Source of the DNA: Neobacillus sp. PS3-12
GTDB lineage: Bacteria; Bacillota; Bacilli; Bacillales; Cytobacillaceae
NCBI RefSeq assembly: GCF_030915385.1
Contig: NZ_CP133268.1
Coordinates: 5,548,024 to 5,612,023, forward strand
Direction of reading: 5' to 3'
DNA length: 64,000 bases
This document shows, piece after piece, positions 54,205 through 63,998 of the stretch (position 1 is its first letter; each line of letters opens with the position of its first letter). The position numbers were made by a program, and so were the translations under genes. Below the pieces are notes generated by a model, which was not told the DNA's origin, ran no database searches, and was given only the letters and a program-made list of their open reading frames with translations.

Positions 54205-55917
54205 TTACTCTTTTTCCTTAGCTGCAGCAGCTTGCAGCTGTGAAGCAGCAAAATCATATTGAATTGGTGTATCTTGAAATACTGGCCGTTTCTCCCCATA
54301 CAGGTTTACATAAAGCTCCTCGATTTCTTCTCCTGTCAGGTCGCCTCGCTTAATCAGCTCAGTTGCAATCGCATGAACAAATTGGTCATGCTCCATTACC
54401 AGTTTCTTCACTTTTTTCATTTCGGCATTAAGAAGTTCATTTATTTTTGGCCTTAGTGCTTTGAGCGCATCAGCCGAAGAACCGATGGCAAGCCAGCTGA
54501 ATAACTCTTCTCCCATTCCAACAGCTCCAAGATAGGCACCTGCTAGCTCTGTCGCCTGTTTTAAATCAGACGTAACACCATTTAGTTTTTTTCTAAGGAA
54601 TTCCTCTTCCACTGCACGGGAAGCGAGGCAAACTTGAATCTCCGCCAAGATCTCGCTGTCGCTTCGATTATAGCGCTCATGAGTCGGTTTGGTAGCAGCA
54701 ATTCCCAGTGCATCACCCCTGCGGATGATCGTTACCTTCCAAACCCGTTCGTGCGGCTTCAATAAGAATTGTGCTACAGCATGTCCTGCTTCATGATAAG
54801 CAACATTTCGCTTTTCATCTTCACTCATCGACCGAAGCGGCTGTTTTAGGCCCCATTCATATGTTTCCATAGCAGCTCGGAAGTCCTCGTAATTAGAAAC
54901 AGCCGCACCCCGTTGATGGGCAATCACTACTGATTCATTGACAATATGTTTAATTTGTGCAGGACTGTAGCCAATTGTGTCAAGTGCTGCCCGCTCAGGA
55001 GTAAAGTTTTCATCCCGTCTTACCTTATCAAGATAGTATTGAAATACATCGATACGGCCATCATAATCCGGCGCGTCTACCCAAATCTTTCGGTCAAACC
55101 GTCCTGGACGGAGCAGCGCAGCGTCCAATACGTCTGGCAGGTTGGTTGCCCCAATCGTGAGGACTGATGGGCGTTCTGCCTTCTTTTTCCGAAGGCCAAG
55201 TGAACGAAGCAGCTTTGCAAACCAGCCATTATCAATATTTGGCGGATCCATCTGTAGAAGAAGCTCGTTCAAAAGTCCTGAACCGCCCATGCCCATTAAT
55301 CCACCAAGGCCTCCTCCAGCGTTCCCGGCACCACGGCTCATTCCAATGGCATCAATTTCATCAATAAAAATAATACAGGCACCATATATTTTCGATAGCT
55401 TTCTAGCTTTCTTATAAAGACCCATTACCTTTAGATTGCCAACACCGAAAAACATATTTTGAAAGCTTGGTGCTGAAGCATAAGCAAAAGGAACTTGTGC
55501 TTCATTGGCAATTACTTGGGCAAGGTAAGACTTTCCTGTTCCTGGGGGTCCACAAAGCATTAATCCCCTTATCGCTTCGCCCCCCATTTCCTTAAACTCT
55601 TTGACACCCTTCAACAGGGTAACGATGCGTTTGGCATTTTCGACAATTTCGGGATTTCCTCTGTAATCCTCCCAAGTCGAACCCGTCTCACCGGGCAATA
55701 TCCAATATGTTCGTCCCCTGGCAAGAAACCAAAAAAGAGCAACAAACTGGATAATCATAGACAGAATCGCAAAGAATAGCTGCAACACGACCATTAAAAT
55801 CGATGTTGTAGCATCCCATACTGTCTGCCCTCCTATCAGCAGTACAGTACCGATAATAGCAAGGGCAGCGACCCAGAGGATTACATTACGCCATTTAATC
55901 CATCGATATTTCCTCAC
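54205..55917 (-). CDS. FtsH-like membrane AAA zinc metalloprotease
   Basis: 570 residues. Two adjacent membrane segments (about 12-65) with hardly any extracytoplasmic loop, unlike classical FtsH. AAA domain: Walker A GPPGTGKSYL, Walker B CIIFIDEIDAIG, second region of homology ATNLPDVLDAALLRPGRFDR. M41 peptidase: HEAGHAV (zinc site) and third ligand in SDLKQATELAGAYLGAVGM. The second GTG (55917) is chosen: it follows GAAGGAA at good spacing and aligns with the start of the paralogue at the left edge of the window. Expected to degrade membrane or soluble proteins; accessory to the housekeeping FtsH. C-terminus is polar. Confidence 0.9.
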   Translation of the reverse strand: MRKYRWIKWRNVILWVAALAIIGTVLLIGGQTVWDATTSILMVVLQLFFAILSMIIQFVALFWFLARGRTYWILPGETGSTWEDYRGNPEIVENAKRIVTLLKGVKEFKEMGGEAIRGLMLCGPPGTGKSYLAQVIANEAQVPFAYASAPSFQNMFFGVGNLKVMGLYKKARKLSKIYGACIIFIDEIDAIGMSRGAGNAGGGLGGLMGMGGSGLLNELLLQMDPPNIDNGWFAKLLRSLGLRKKKAERPSVLTIGATNLPDVLDAALLRPGRFDRKIWVDAPDYDGRIDVFQYYLDKVRRDENFTPERAALDTIGYSPAQIKHIVNESVVIAHQRGAAVSNYEDFRAAMETYEWGLKQPLRSMSEDEKRNVAYHEAGHAVAQFLLKPHERVWKVTIIRRGDALGIAATKPTHERYNRSDSEILAEIQVCLASRAVEEEFLRKKLNGVTSDLKQATELAGAYLGAVGMGEELFSWLAIGSSADALKALRPKINELLNAEMKKVKKLVMEHDQFVHAIATELIKRGDLTGEEIEELYVNLYGEKRPVFQDTPIQYDFAASQLQAAAAKEKE

Positions 55918-56149
55918 CGACACACTTCCTTCGCCTAAAATATATAGAAATAGAATTAAAAAATATTAACTAGTTCAATATTGTAATAATAAAGCCTACC
56001 AAAAAGAAACGCAAAAGAAATAGATTATAATAAAGCTCCAATATTTGACCCCAAAACCATTGATGCACTCATTTATGAAAAAGCAGGAAATATTTCTTCA
56101 AAAGAAGAAACACTATATAGTAACTTATTTTTTAAGGAGGCTTATTTCA

Positions 56150-57523
56150 TTGGACCAAGCAGTTATTACATACCTTTCAAAAAATAGAGAGAAGCATTTA
56201 GCGGAATTAAAGGAGTTTTTGGCGATACCAAGTATTAGCTCTCTGCCGGAGCATAAAGAAGATGTTCAAAAAGCAGCTAATTGGGCCGCAAATGCTCTTC
56301 AAGAAATTGGGCTAGAGAATATTAACGTGTATCCTACTGAAAAGCACCCAGTTGTTTATGGGGACTGGTTAAAAGCGGCAGGAAAACCAACCGTTCTTAT
56401 ATACGGCCATTACGATGTCCAGCCGGTTGATCCTGTTCATTTATGGGACAGTCCTCCTTTTGAAGCAGAAATTCGTGAGAATAAGCTCTTTGCCCGTGGT
56501 GCAAGTGATGATAAAGGTCAAGTGTTTATGCATATCAAAGCATTGCAAGCAATTTTTGAAACAACAGGGACACTCCCTATAAATGTGAAATTTTTGATTG
56601 AAGGAGAAGAAGAAATCGGCAGTCCCAGCTTGCCAAGATTTATTTCCGAAAACAAAGAATTATTGTCTTCTGATATCATCGTGATTTCCGATACGAGCAT
56701 GATGGAACCCGGGAAACCAACCATTTGCTATGGCTTAAGAGGTTTATGCGGCTTGCAAATTGATGTCAAAGGGCCAAAAAGTGATCTCCATTCAGGTCTT
56801 TACGGCGGTGCCGTTCAAAATCCAATCCATGCATTAGTCGAAATCGTGAATACCTTTCATAATGATAAGGGAAGGATTACGGTGGAAGGCTTTTACGATT
56901 CCGTTGCAGATTTGACTGATGCAGAAAAGGCAGCCTATCATGCATTAGGAATTACGGAACAGTCTTTTATCAAACAATTAGGAGTGCCTGAAATGTTTGG
57001 TGAAGAAGGCTTTACTACACTCGAAAGAACGTGGGTACGTCCAACACTCGAAGTGAACGGAATATATGGAGGATTTCAAGGAGAAGGAATTAAAACCGTT
57101 CTCCCTTCGGAAGCACATGCAAAAATCACCTGTCGACTTGTTCCGGATCAAGATCCAGATGTGATTGTTAATTTATTACAAAAGCATATTCAAGCCCATA
57201 CACCACCAGGAGTTACAGTGACTACTTCTTTATTCGACAAAGGTGCTCCATTTGTCACTCCTTTTGATCACCCTGCTATTCAAGCTGCGGGAAGAGCATA
57301 CGAAAAAGTATATAAGGTTCCAACCTCCTACACACGAGGAGGCGGCTCGATTCCGATCGTCGCTGCTTTTGATCAGATTTTAGAAAAGCCCGTTGTTTTA
57401 ATGGGATTTGGGCTGCCGGACGAAAATTTCCATGCTCCTAATGAACACTTCCATCTTGAAAATTTCGACAAAGGCTTAGAAACCATTTGTTATTATTGGT
57501 ATGAGCTGGAACGGTCGTTATAA
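56150..57523 (+). CDS. M20-family dipeptidase
   Basis: 457 residues from the TTG at 56150, 9 bases after AAGGAGG; the open frame reaches 35 codons further without a site. Metal ligands: IYGHYDVQPVDP, GASDDKGQ, EGEEEIGSPS, VISDTSM and HAPNEHFHLENF; this is the CNDP-type subgroup of di-zinc dipeptidases and acylases with the dimerisation (lid) domain inserted at about 205-360. Cytosolic, probably hydrolyses dipeptides. Strong terminator after it. Confidence 0.92.
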   Translation: MDQAVITYLSKNREKHLAELKEFLAIPSISSLPEHKEDVQKAANWAANALQEIGLENINVYPTEKHPVVYGDWLKAAGKPTVLIYGHYDVQPVDPVHLWDSPPFEAEIRENKLFARGASDDKGQVFMHIKALQAIFETTGTLPINVKFLIEGEEEIGSPSLPRFISENKELLSSDIIVISDTSMMEPGKPTICYGLRGLCGLQIDVKGPKSDLHSGLYGGAVQNPIHALVEIVNTFHNDKGRITVEGFYDSVADLTDAEKAAYHALGITEQSFIKQLGVPEMFGEEGFTTLERTWVRPTLEVNGIYGGFQGEGIKTVLPSEAHAKITCRLVPDQDPDVIVNLLQKHIQAHTPPGVTVTTSLFDKGAPFVTPFDHPAIQAAGRAYEKVYKVPTSYTRGGGSIPIVAAFDQILEKPVVLMGFGLPDENFHAPNEHFHLENFDKGLETICYYWYELERSL

Positions 57524-57536
57524 AATTATATATAAT

Positions 57537-57575
57537 GAAAGCCCCGATCTGAGCGAAAAAAGATCGGGGTTTTCA
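57537..57575 (+). terminator. intrinsic terminator
   Basis: CCCCGATCT/AGATCGGGG stem with TTTT. Confidence 0.85.
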
Positions 57576-57732
57576 TTTGTGATACATCCAAATTTTTATT
57601 TTTTATTGTATTAATGATGCTGGCAGTTGTTGGATTCGAAACATCAATTTATAATAAAATAATAAATATTTTAATTTTTGAATACTAAAATAAATAGTTA
57701 CCGTTTAAACAATTCTGAGGAGAAGATTTGCA

Positions 57733-59424
57733 ATGACAATACGCTTCAATAATGACCTTTTTCATAATGCTTTTAATTTATCTGCTATTGGAATGGCAAT
57801 AATATCTTTGGATGGAGCGTTCTTAAAGGTCAATTCTTCTTATAGTAAAATCATCGAGTATTCTGCCTCAGAGCTAGAACAAATTAAATTTCAAGATATT
57901 ACCTACCCAGATGATTTAAAAATAAATCTTAACAATCTGGATAGGATGTTAAATGGGAAGTCGCCCTATCGGGAATATGAAAAACGTTATGTTAAAAAAA
58001 ATGGTTCCCCTGTTTGGGTGCTATTAAATGTCTCGCTCGTAAAAGATGAGACCCATAAACCCTTATATTATATTTCACAGATTCAAGATATTTCCGAACA
58101 AAAAGCATTAAAAGAGGAGCTCGAGAAAAGCGAAGAACGTTACCGCGCTTTAGTTGAATCCTCCCCTAATGGAATCGTGGTTCATCAAGAGGGAAAAATC
58201 GTTTATACCAATCCAAGATTTATGAGCTTGATAAAGGCACCTTCTACAAATTGCTTAATTGGACAACACATCATCCACTTCGTACATCCTGATTATCATG
58301 AAGTTGTGAAAGAAAGAATTAACACTTTAGAACAAAATATATCTGTGGGAGCTTTAGAAGAAAAATATATTTGTTTTGATGGATCGATTGTAGATGTAGA
58401 GGTTATCGCAACACCTATTGAGTACCTTGATAGGCCTGCTTTTCAAGTAATTATTCATGACATTTCGCAAAGAAAAGAAATGGAAAGTGAATTGAATAAA
58501 TCTCAGGATGAATTGAAAGCGAGTGAGGAACGATTCCGTCTCCTTGCCGAATATTCAAGTGATATGATTACAATGCACGATATAAAGGGAACGTACCTCT
58601 ATGCTTCACCGGCGTGCAAAGAAATTTTACAATATGACGAAGATGAATTGGTAGGACAAGATGCCTATCGGTTTATGCATCCTGATGATATTGAAAAAGT
58701 GAGCATGGGGCATCAAACTGCACTGAACAGTGGATATTCCGTGTTTTCCTACCGTATTTGCCGCAAAGATGGTGAATATGTCTGGCTAGAATCTGCGGTT
58801 AAATTTATGAATGAAATTCTTTCCGGCGATCAAAAGCTAATTGTAGTCTCACGTAATATTAGTGAAAGAATATTGGTTGAACAAAGGCTTCAAGAAGCAA
58901 ATGAACTCTTACAACATCTTTCCACCATTGATGGACTGACAGGAGTATCGAATCGCCGCACATTTGACGATCGATTAGAAATGGAATGGAATCGCGGACT
59001 ACGAAATTCTGCCCATCTCTCATTACTTATGTTAGACATTGATTATTTTAAATCGTATAACGATACCTACGGACATCAAGGAGGAGATGGTTGTTTAAAA
59101 CAAATTGCTTCTGTGATCCAAGAGAATCTCGGAAGGTCCACTGACTTACTTTGCCGCTACGGTGGTGAAGAGTTTTGTGTGATTTTACCAGAAACAGATG
59201 AAACAGGGGCAATTCTAGTAGGAGAGAAAATTAGGATGGCGATTGAGGCATTGAAAATTCCCCATTCTGGTTCGAAAATCCAACCCTGGGTAACCATAAG
59301 TGTAGGGGCCGCAACCATGATTCCAAATGTTTATACTTCTTATATGAATCTCGTATCCAATGCAGATAAGGCCGTCTATAAATCAAAGTTTGATGGACGA
59401 AATTGCGTTCGATCCTATGAATAA
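57733..59424 (+). CDS. diguanylate cyclase with three PAS domains
   Basis: 563 residues, no membrane segment. Three consecutive PAS/PAC units (about 5-125, 130-245 and 265-385) and a C-terminal GGDEF domain with CRYGGEEFCVIL and inhibitory site RSTD five residues upstream. It should make c-di-GMP in the cytosol in response to a PAS ligand (redox, light or small molecule; not known). GAGGAGA precedes the ATG. Confidence 0.92.
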   Translation: MTIRFNNDLFHNAFNLSAIGMAIISLDGAFLKVNSSYSKIIEYSASELEQIKFQDITYPDDLKINLNNLDRMLNGKSPYREYEKRYVKKNGSPVWVLLNVSLVKDETHKPLYYISQIQDISEQKALKEELEKSEERYRALVESSPNGIVVHQEGKIVYTNPRFMSLIKAPSTNCLIGQHIIHFVHPDYHEVVKERINTLEQNISVGALEEKYICFDGSIVDVEVIATPIEYLDRPAFQVIIHDISQRKEMESELNKSQDELKASEERFRLLAEYSSDMITMHDIKGTYLYASPACKEILQYDEDELVGQDAYRFMHPDDIEKVSMGHQTALNSGYSVFSYRICRKDGEYVWLESAVKFMNEILSGDQKLIVVSRNISERILVEQRLQEANELLQHLSTIDGLTGVSNRRTFDDRLEMEWNRGLRNSAHLSLLMLDIDYFKSYNDTYGHQGGDGCLKQIASVIQENLGRSTDLLCRYGGEEFCVILPETDETGAILVGEKIRMAIEALKIPHSGSKIQPWVTISVGAATMIPNVYTSYMNLVSNADKAVYKSKFDGRNCVRSYE

Positions 59425-59446
59425 TTTAAATTACGCTGCATGTTTA

Positions 59447-59476
59447 GTGCCGTCCAATCTCAGACGGCTCTTTTTT
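59447..59476 (+). terminator. intrinsic terminator
   Basis: GCCGTC-(8-base loop)-GACGGC stem followed by T7. Confidence 0.85.
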
Positions 59477-59617
59477 TATCTTCTATGGCTTCATGGATTT
59501 TTCGTTTTAAGGAAGATCCACAATCTTATATTCGCACTTGATATACCTTTTAAAATAATTGATGATTGTTTTAGATAAGAGTTATTTTTTTATTCCTTAA
59601 TTAGGAGGTCCAGGAAC

Positions 59618-60967
59618 TTGAAAATAGTTAAAGGTAAAGGTATACAAACATGGTTAAAACAATATCCTCTACTGAACAAACTTATATCGACGGAGGAAGT
59701 ATTTTGGCTGAATCCGAATCTTAAAAAATTTGAAGCAGCATCTCTAACATCCCCTCTTACCTTTGAGGATGTTAGAGATGCAGAGGAAAGGCTAAAACGT
59801 TTTACTCCTTATATAGCAAAAGTTTTTCCTGAAACTAGAAAAACGAATGGAATTATCGAATCCCCTTTAGTTAGAATTCCTTCTATGAAACAATCCATGG
59901 AAAAGCATTCTCAGCAGCCAATCGCAGGTGAATTATTGCTTAAATGTGACAGTCATCTCCCGATTTCGGGGTCCATCAAAGCTAGAGGTGGGATCTATGA
60001 AGTTCTTAAACATACAGAGGAATTAGCTCTACAACATCAATTATTGACGGTATCGGATGACTACTCGATTTTAGATAGTGATCTCTTTAGGACATTCTTC
60101 TCAAAATATTCAATCGCAGTTGGCTCAACTGGTAACTTAGGACTTAGTATCGGCATTATGAGTGCAAAGCTTGGTTTTAAGGTAACGGTTCATATGTCTG
60201 CAGATGCAAAGCAATGGAAAAAAGATTTGCTGCGAAGCAAAAATGTTACAGTTATTGAATATGAAGAGGATTATAGTAAGGCAGTAGAGGAAGGTCGAAT
60301 CCAAGCAAATGCGGATCCTTCCTGCTATTTTGTGGATGATGAAAATTCTCACGACCTGTTTTTGGGGTATGCCGTTGCCGCATCACGATTGAAAAAACAA
60401 TTAGAAGATTTAGAGATAAAAGTTGATGAAAATCATCCCTTATTTGTTTACCTCCCATGTGGTGTTGGCGGTGGTCCTGGCGGCATTGCTTTTGGATTGA
60501 AGTTAGTTTTTCAAGATCATGTTCACTGTTTCTTTGCTGAACCCACCCACTCTCCGTGTATGCTGCTTGGTTTAATGACAGGACTTCATGATCAAATTGC
60601 CGTCCAAGATATTGGAATTGATAATATTACAGATGCTGACGGACTTGCTGTGGGGAGACCTTCTGGTTTTGTGGGTAATATCATCGAACCTTTTTTAAGT
60701 GGCAGTTATACGATTAGCGATGAACAGCTATATCAATTATTAAAGGAACTTGTTGATACAGAAGGGATTTATTTAGAACCTTCCGCACTAGCTGGGATGA
60801 TCGGACCTATTAAATTACGCAAAGAAGGGACTGATTATTTAAAAAGACATAATTTTGCGGAAATGATGAGCAATGGAACCCACATCGTTTGGGGAACAGG
60901 CGGGAATATGGTACCTAAGGAAATGATGATGCAATATTATCAAAAAGGATTGGATTTATCAGTATAG
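59618..60967 (+). CDS. dsdA: D-serine ammonia-lyase
   Basis: 449 residues, the usual length. PLP-binding Lys in HLPISGSIKARGGIYEVL near residue 123, the Gly-rich phosphate loop LPCGVGGGPGGIAFGLK near 285, and SADAKQWKKDLLRSK. DsdA turns D-serine into pyruvate and ammonia and protects cells from D-serine. AGGAGG precedes the start (an ATG-equivalent TTG: TTAGGAGGTCCAGGAACTTG). No dsdX transporter or dsdC regulator is adjacent. Confidence 0.95.
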   Translation: MKIVKGKGIQTWLKQYPLLNKLISTEEVFWLNPNLKKFEAASLTSPLTFEDVRDAEERLKRFTPYIAKVFPETRKTNGIIESPLVRIPSMKQSMEKHSQQPIAGELLLKCDSHLPISGSIKARGGIYEVLKHTEELALQHQLLTVSDDYSILDSDLFRTFFSKYSIAVGSTGNLGLSIGIMSAKLGFKVTVHMSADAKQWKKDLLRSKNVTVIEYEEDYSKAVEEGRIQANADPSCYFVDDENSHDLFLGYAVAASRLKKQLEDLEIKVDENHPLFVYLPCGVGGGPGGIAFGLKLVFQDHVHCFFAEPTHSPCMLLGLMTGLHDQIAVQDIGIDNITDADGLAVGRPSGFVGNIIEPFLSGSYTISDEQLYQLLKELVDTEGIYLEPSALAGMIGPIKLRKEGTDYLKRHNFAEMMSNGTHIVWGTGGNMVPKEMMMQYYQKGLDLSV

Positions 60968-61022
60968 AAATCGATAGATAGTTAACACGGGAACAAAAGA
61001 TTAGTCTATTAATCAGAATAAG

Positions 61023-61061
61023 GGAAAGTGTCCGTGAGAACCCTGCCGGCGGACACTTTCC
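61023..61061. terminator. bidirectional terminator
   Basis: GAAAGTGTCCG/CGGACACTTTC stem between the convergent dsdA and crotonase genes. Confidence 0.7.
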
Positions 61062-61086
61062 TGGTTAATCACCTATGTAACGTTTT

Positions 61087-61866
61087 CTACCTCCCTACAA
61101 ACTTCGGTTTTCTTTTTTCAAAAAAGGCAGCCATAGCCTCTTTGCGATCTTCTGTAGCGAAAGCGCCATCATAGCACGAGGCTTCTACAGTTAAACCTGA
61201 TTCAAGATCAACATTAGACCCGGTATTAACAGCCATTTTCATCATTCTTAAGGCAACAGGTGCTTTTTGTGCAAGCTTTTCAGCCCATTCTTTTGCAGTA
61301 GATAGAAGCTTATCTTGTCCAACGACTTTATTGACAATTTGCAACTGAAGAGCTTTTTCCGCATCAATCATTTCCCCGAAATACAATAATTCCTTTGCCG
61401 TGCCTAATCCGACCACTTTTAAGATTCGCTGTGTTCCCCCTCCTCCAGGGATGACACCTAAATTGATCTCTGGAAAAGCAAACTTTGCATGCTCAGAAGC
61501 AATCCGTAAATCACATGCTAAGGCCAGTTCTAAGCCCCCTCCGCGTGCAACCCCATTAATGGCCGCAATCACTGGTTTGTTAAGGGTTTCAATTTTGGAA
61601 AATGCAATTCTGGTTATTTTGGTCAAATCCATCATACCGACAGTGTCCAATTCGGCAATTTCATTGATATCTGCCCCAGCAACAAATGCCTCTTCCCCAC
61701 TCCCTGTAATCAAGATGACATTAACATCTTCGTTTTCTTCCAGCTCTCCCATTAATCGGGTTAACCCCTTATATATTTGTGTATTTAACTTATTATCAGG
61801 GGGGCAGTTGATCGTCACGAAAGCTATCTTGTTTTCAATCTCACAAAGTATTAAATTATCATTCAT
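61087..61866 (-). CDS. enoyl-CoA hydratase/isomerase (crotonase)
   Basis: 259 residues. Oxyanion-hole motifs AFVAGADINEIAELD near 60 and GVARGGGLELALACDLRIAS near 105, second catalytic Glu region PEINLGVIPGGGGTQ near 135; both catalytic Glu are in place, so hydratase activity is likely. Fatty-acid or branched-chain amino-acid breakdown is the usual pathway; no acyl-CoA dehydrogenase or thiolase is adjacent. The 320 bases upstream (61867-62190) contain no gene. Confidence 0.92.
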   Translation of the reverse strand: MNDNLILCEIENKIAFVTINCPPDNKLNTQIYKGLTRLMGELEENEDVNVILITGSGEEAFVAGADINEIAELDTVGMMDLTKITRIAFSKIETLNKPVIAAINGVARGGGLELALACDLRIASEHAKFAFPEINLGVIPGGGGTQRILKVVGLGTAKELLYFGEMIDAEKALQLQIVNKVVGQDKLLSTAKEWAEKLAQKAPVALRMMKMAVNTGSNVDLESGLTVEASCYDGAFATEDRKEAMAAFFEKRKPKFVGR

Positions 61867-62190
61867 TTAATTTTTCCTCCAAACAACTATTTATACAGTG
61901 GTACTATTACATCATATCAGTATTTTTTGAATTTTGTAAATTAATTTGGAATTTTCCTACTTTTATAAATACTCAAAAACGCAACGTATTCAAATTTTTG
62001 TACAATTTTTCTAGGAATCTTAATTCAACAACCTAAGTCGTCTTTTCTTTGTGATTCTGCATATAGTTTTAATTATATAAATCAATATTGGGGTGAATTT
62101 TTCTCCATTTTCATTCCATTTGGTGCTGCCTAAATTGAGTTATTTTGGAAATGACCAACCAACAATCGAGAAAGGATGTGTGAGTACTGA

Positions 62191-62526
62191 ATGGATTTAA
62201 ATACTTTTATCAGGCTATATCAAGAGTTTTTATATGAGTGTATGCAAAAGGGATGGTCGACCGAGGTTCTTATTGAAGAATTTGGAAATTACCTCACAGC
62301 CATTAAAAGTATGGAAGGAATTGAAGTGCAGTTCTTTATTGAGCTAGACAGAGAAAATTGTGAAAAAATAAATGATAAAACACATCAAGGGAATCTGAAA
62401 TATGGCGTTTTAAGAGAAAAAGGAAAAGGAGACTTATTTGCAAAAGAAGTTTTGGATGCTTTCCACCAGTATTGGGCTAAGCATTCTCATAAAAAGAAAA
62501 CGAGTTTTATTCTCTATAAACGCTAA
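62191..62526 (+). CDS. uncharacterised protein, 111 aa
   Basis: Starts MDLNTFIRLYQEFLYECMQK; acidic/helical, no membrane segment, ends KKTSFILYKR. Contains FIELDRENCEKINDKTHQGN. No family recognised. GAAAGGATG lies upstream of the ATG. Confidence 0.65.
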   Translation: MDLNTFIRLYQEFLYECMQKGWSTEVLIEEFGNYLTAIKSMEGIEVQFFIELDRENCEKINDKTHQGNLKYGVLREKGKGDLFAKEVLDAFHQYWAKHSHKKKTSFILYKR

Positions 62527-62621
62527 AAATATCGCTTTAGAAAAGCCCCTCTTTCTACGAATAATAGGAAATCTTTTAGAAATAATAGGAGAGAATATTT
62601 TATTTAGGAGGCTTTTCTATA

Positions 62622-62780
62622 GTGAAGTCAAATAACAACAGACAAAATAACAAAGTAAGTGATATCGAACAGAATCTACAAAATAATCAACAAAGAGATG
62701 AAAGTGTAGCTGCCCAAAAGGACGGGTTACGGTATGACTACAATGATTCTTCCGATTTTAAGGATAACAAAATGTCCTAA
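62622..62780 (+). CDS. small Asn/Gln-rich protein, 52 aa
   Basis: GTG start at 62622, ten bases after TTAGGAGG. KSNNNRQNNKVSDIEQNLQ, later KDGLRYDYNDSSDFKDNKMS: polar, disordered, no hydrophobic part, followed by a terminator. The composition is like that of the small ORF at 2179; both may be spore-associated, but this is inference. Confidence 0.65.
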   Translation: MKSNNNRQNNKVSDIEQNLQNNQQRDESVAAQKDGLRYDYNDSSDFKDNKMS

Positions 62781-62798
62781 AAAAGGCTTTACATTAAT

Positions 62799-62830
62799 AC
62801 AAAATCCCACTCATAAAAGTGGGATTTTGT
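62799..62830 (+). terminator. intrinsic terminator
   Basis: AAAATCCCACT-cataaaa-AGTGGGATTTT stem, bidirectional in form. Confidence 0.8.
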
Positions 62831-62855
62831 ATTGCAGCATTCCTAAAATGAGAGC

Positions 62856-63629
62856 CTATACTGGAAGGGAAACGGAATTTGTTTTCTTTTTAGCAGATTT
62901 CCACTGTTCGGCAAATAGATTAACAGCAGCCATATCTTCTTGGTACATTTCAGGTTGATCCATCATATACCCAATTTGCCAAAAGAACATATCAACTAAT
63001 TTCATTGGTGTATATTCCACACTATCATTTGAAAATAGTTTTCTACCAATATGAAAATCATCCATATTTTGATTATAAAAATCAACTAACTCTTTAATTG
63101 AAAATTCATTAAGCTGAGTTCGAATATCGAATAAGTTTAATCCTTTTTTCAAATATCGATTGTATGCAGGCGTATTTCCATATACACCCATAAGTATAGA
63201 AGAAGCAAGTGCATCCGTAACATGAATGAGACTTTGCCCATCCATTTCAAAAATATGATCCTGATAGGCCTTTCTAGTATCCGCGATAAGATTATCGATC
63301 CCCACTATACTTCTATAGTCTAATGAACCATTTTCATGCTCCTCAAAGAAGGCATTATTTTCTGAATTCATTACGACGTTTGCCAGAAAGTACCCGTGAA
63401 CTTTGTAATCTTTCTGCAGCAGAACAGAATTTCTATCAATTAAGCCGCAACTTACCAAATAAAAACCTAAATGAAGGCAGCCATGATCAAACACATCAGC
63501 CTTCTTTAGATACTTATAGTTATTAAGAAAAAATTTGTAACAATGTTCCCAGGATTTGAATCTATGATGCTGATCCTTTCTCGATAGTGATTGATACTTC
63601 GAAAGAATTTCAGTGATCAAAAAGATCAT
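62856..63629 (-). CDS. uncharacterised protein, 257 aa
   Basis: All-helical, soluble, with several Trp/Tyr-rich helices (SWEHCYKFFLNNYKYLKKAD, DMFFWQIGYMMDQPEMYQED). No catalytic motif and no recognised family. ATG at 63629; AAAGGGAGATGATC upstream is a good ribosome binding site. The upstream 370 bases contain a strong hairpin (63838-63865). Confidence 0.65.
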   Translation of the reverse strand: MIFLITEILSKYQSLSRKDQHHRFKSWEHCYKFFLNNYKYLKKADVFDHGCLHLGFYLVSCGLIDRNSVLLQKDYKVHGYFLANVVMNSENNAFFEEHENGSLDYRSIVGIDNLIADTRKAYQDHIFEMDGQSLIHVTDALASSILMGVYGNTPAYNRYLKKGLNLFDIRTQLNEFSIKELVDFYNQNMDDFHIGRKLFSNDSVEYTPMKLVDMFFWQIGYMMDQPEMYQEDMAAVNLFAEQWKSAKKKTNSVSLPV

Positions 63630-63837
63630 CTCCCTTTTTGGGTTTTAATTGTACAATTTGAATTAACGGAAAATACTCTCCTATAGGCTAACTTCCACAA
63701 GAACGTTGATTTTTTCATCGATTATTTTGTGATTTTTTAAGACATTAGCTCCCCCTTTTCCCTATCTTCTAGCAACAATGAAGTAAACAGAGATGATAAA
63801 GACGGACTGAAAATCTAATGAACCTTTCACCTGTTGT

Positions 63838-63865
63838 GGCAGTAATGGAACAGTTCCGAACTGCC
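63838..63865. repeat. near-perfect 28-base interrupted palindrome
   Basis: GGCAGT-aat-GGAAC-a-GTTCC-ga-ACTGCC. No T-run follows, so it is not a terminator; it could be a protein-binding site or an RNA hairpin in a leader. Confidence 0.6.
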
Positions 63866-63981
63866 AAAAACTGCACTCTTCTCCATTATACAGCAAAGAT
63901 TTTTTCCAAATTGTCTATATTGTTACTATTCTGTGATATGACTTATATTTATCCCGTATACTCATTACTAATCGAGTAGGA

Positions 63982-63998
63982 GGGGGTGACTAACCCCC
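63982..63998 (+). other. GGGGG-tgactaa-CCCCC hairpin at the window edge
   Basis: The hairpin contains an AGGAGGG ribosome-binding-like sequence next to an in-frame GTG (63986). It may be the start of a gene or of an inserted element that continues beyond the window. Confidence 0.35.

Noticed and set aside
61400..61870. Plus-strand 156-codon ORF
   Set aside because: Antisense to the crotonase gene, no start signals and no recognisable protein pattern.
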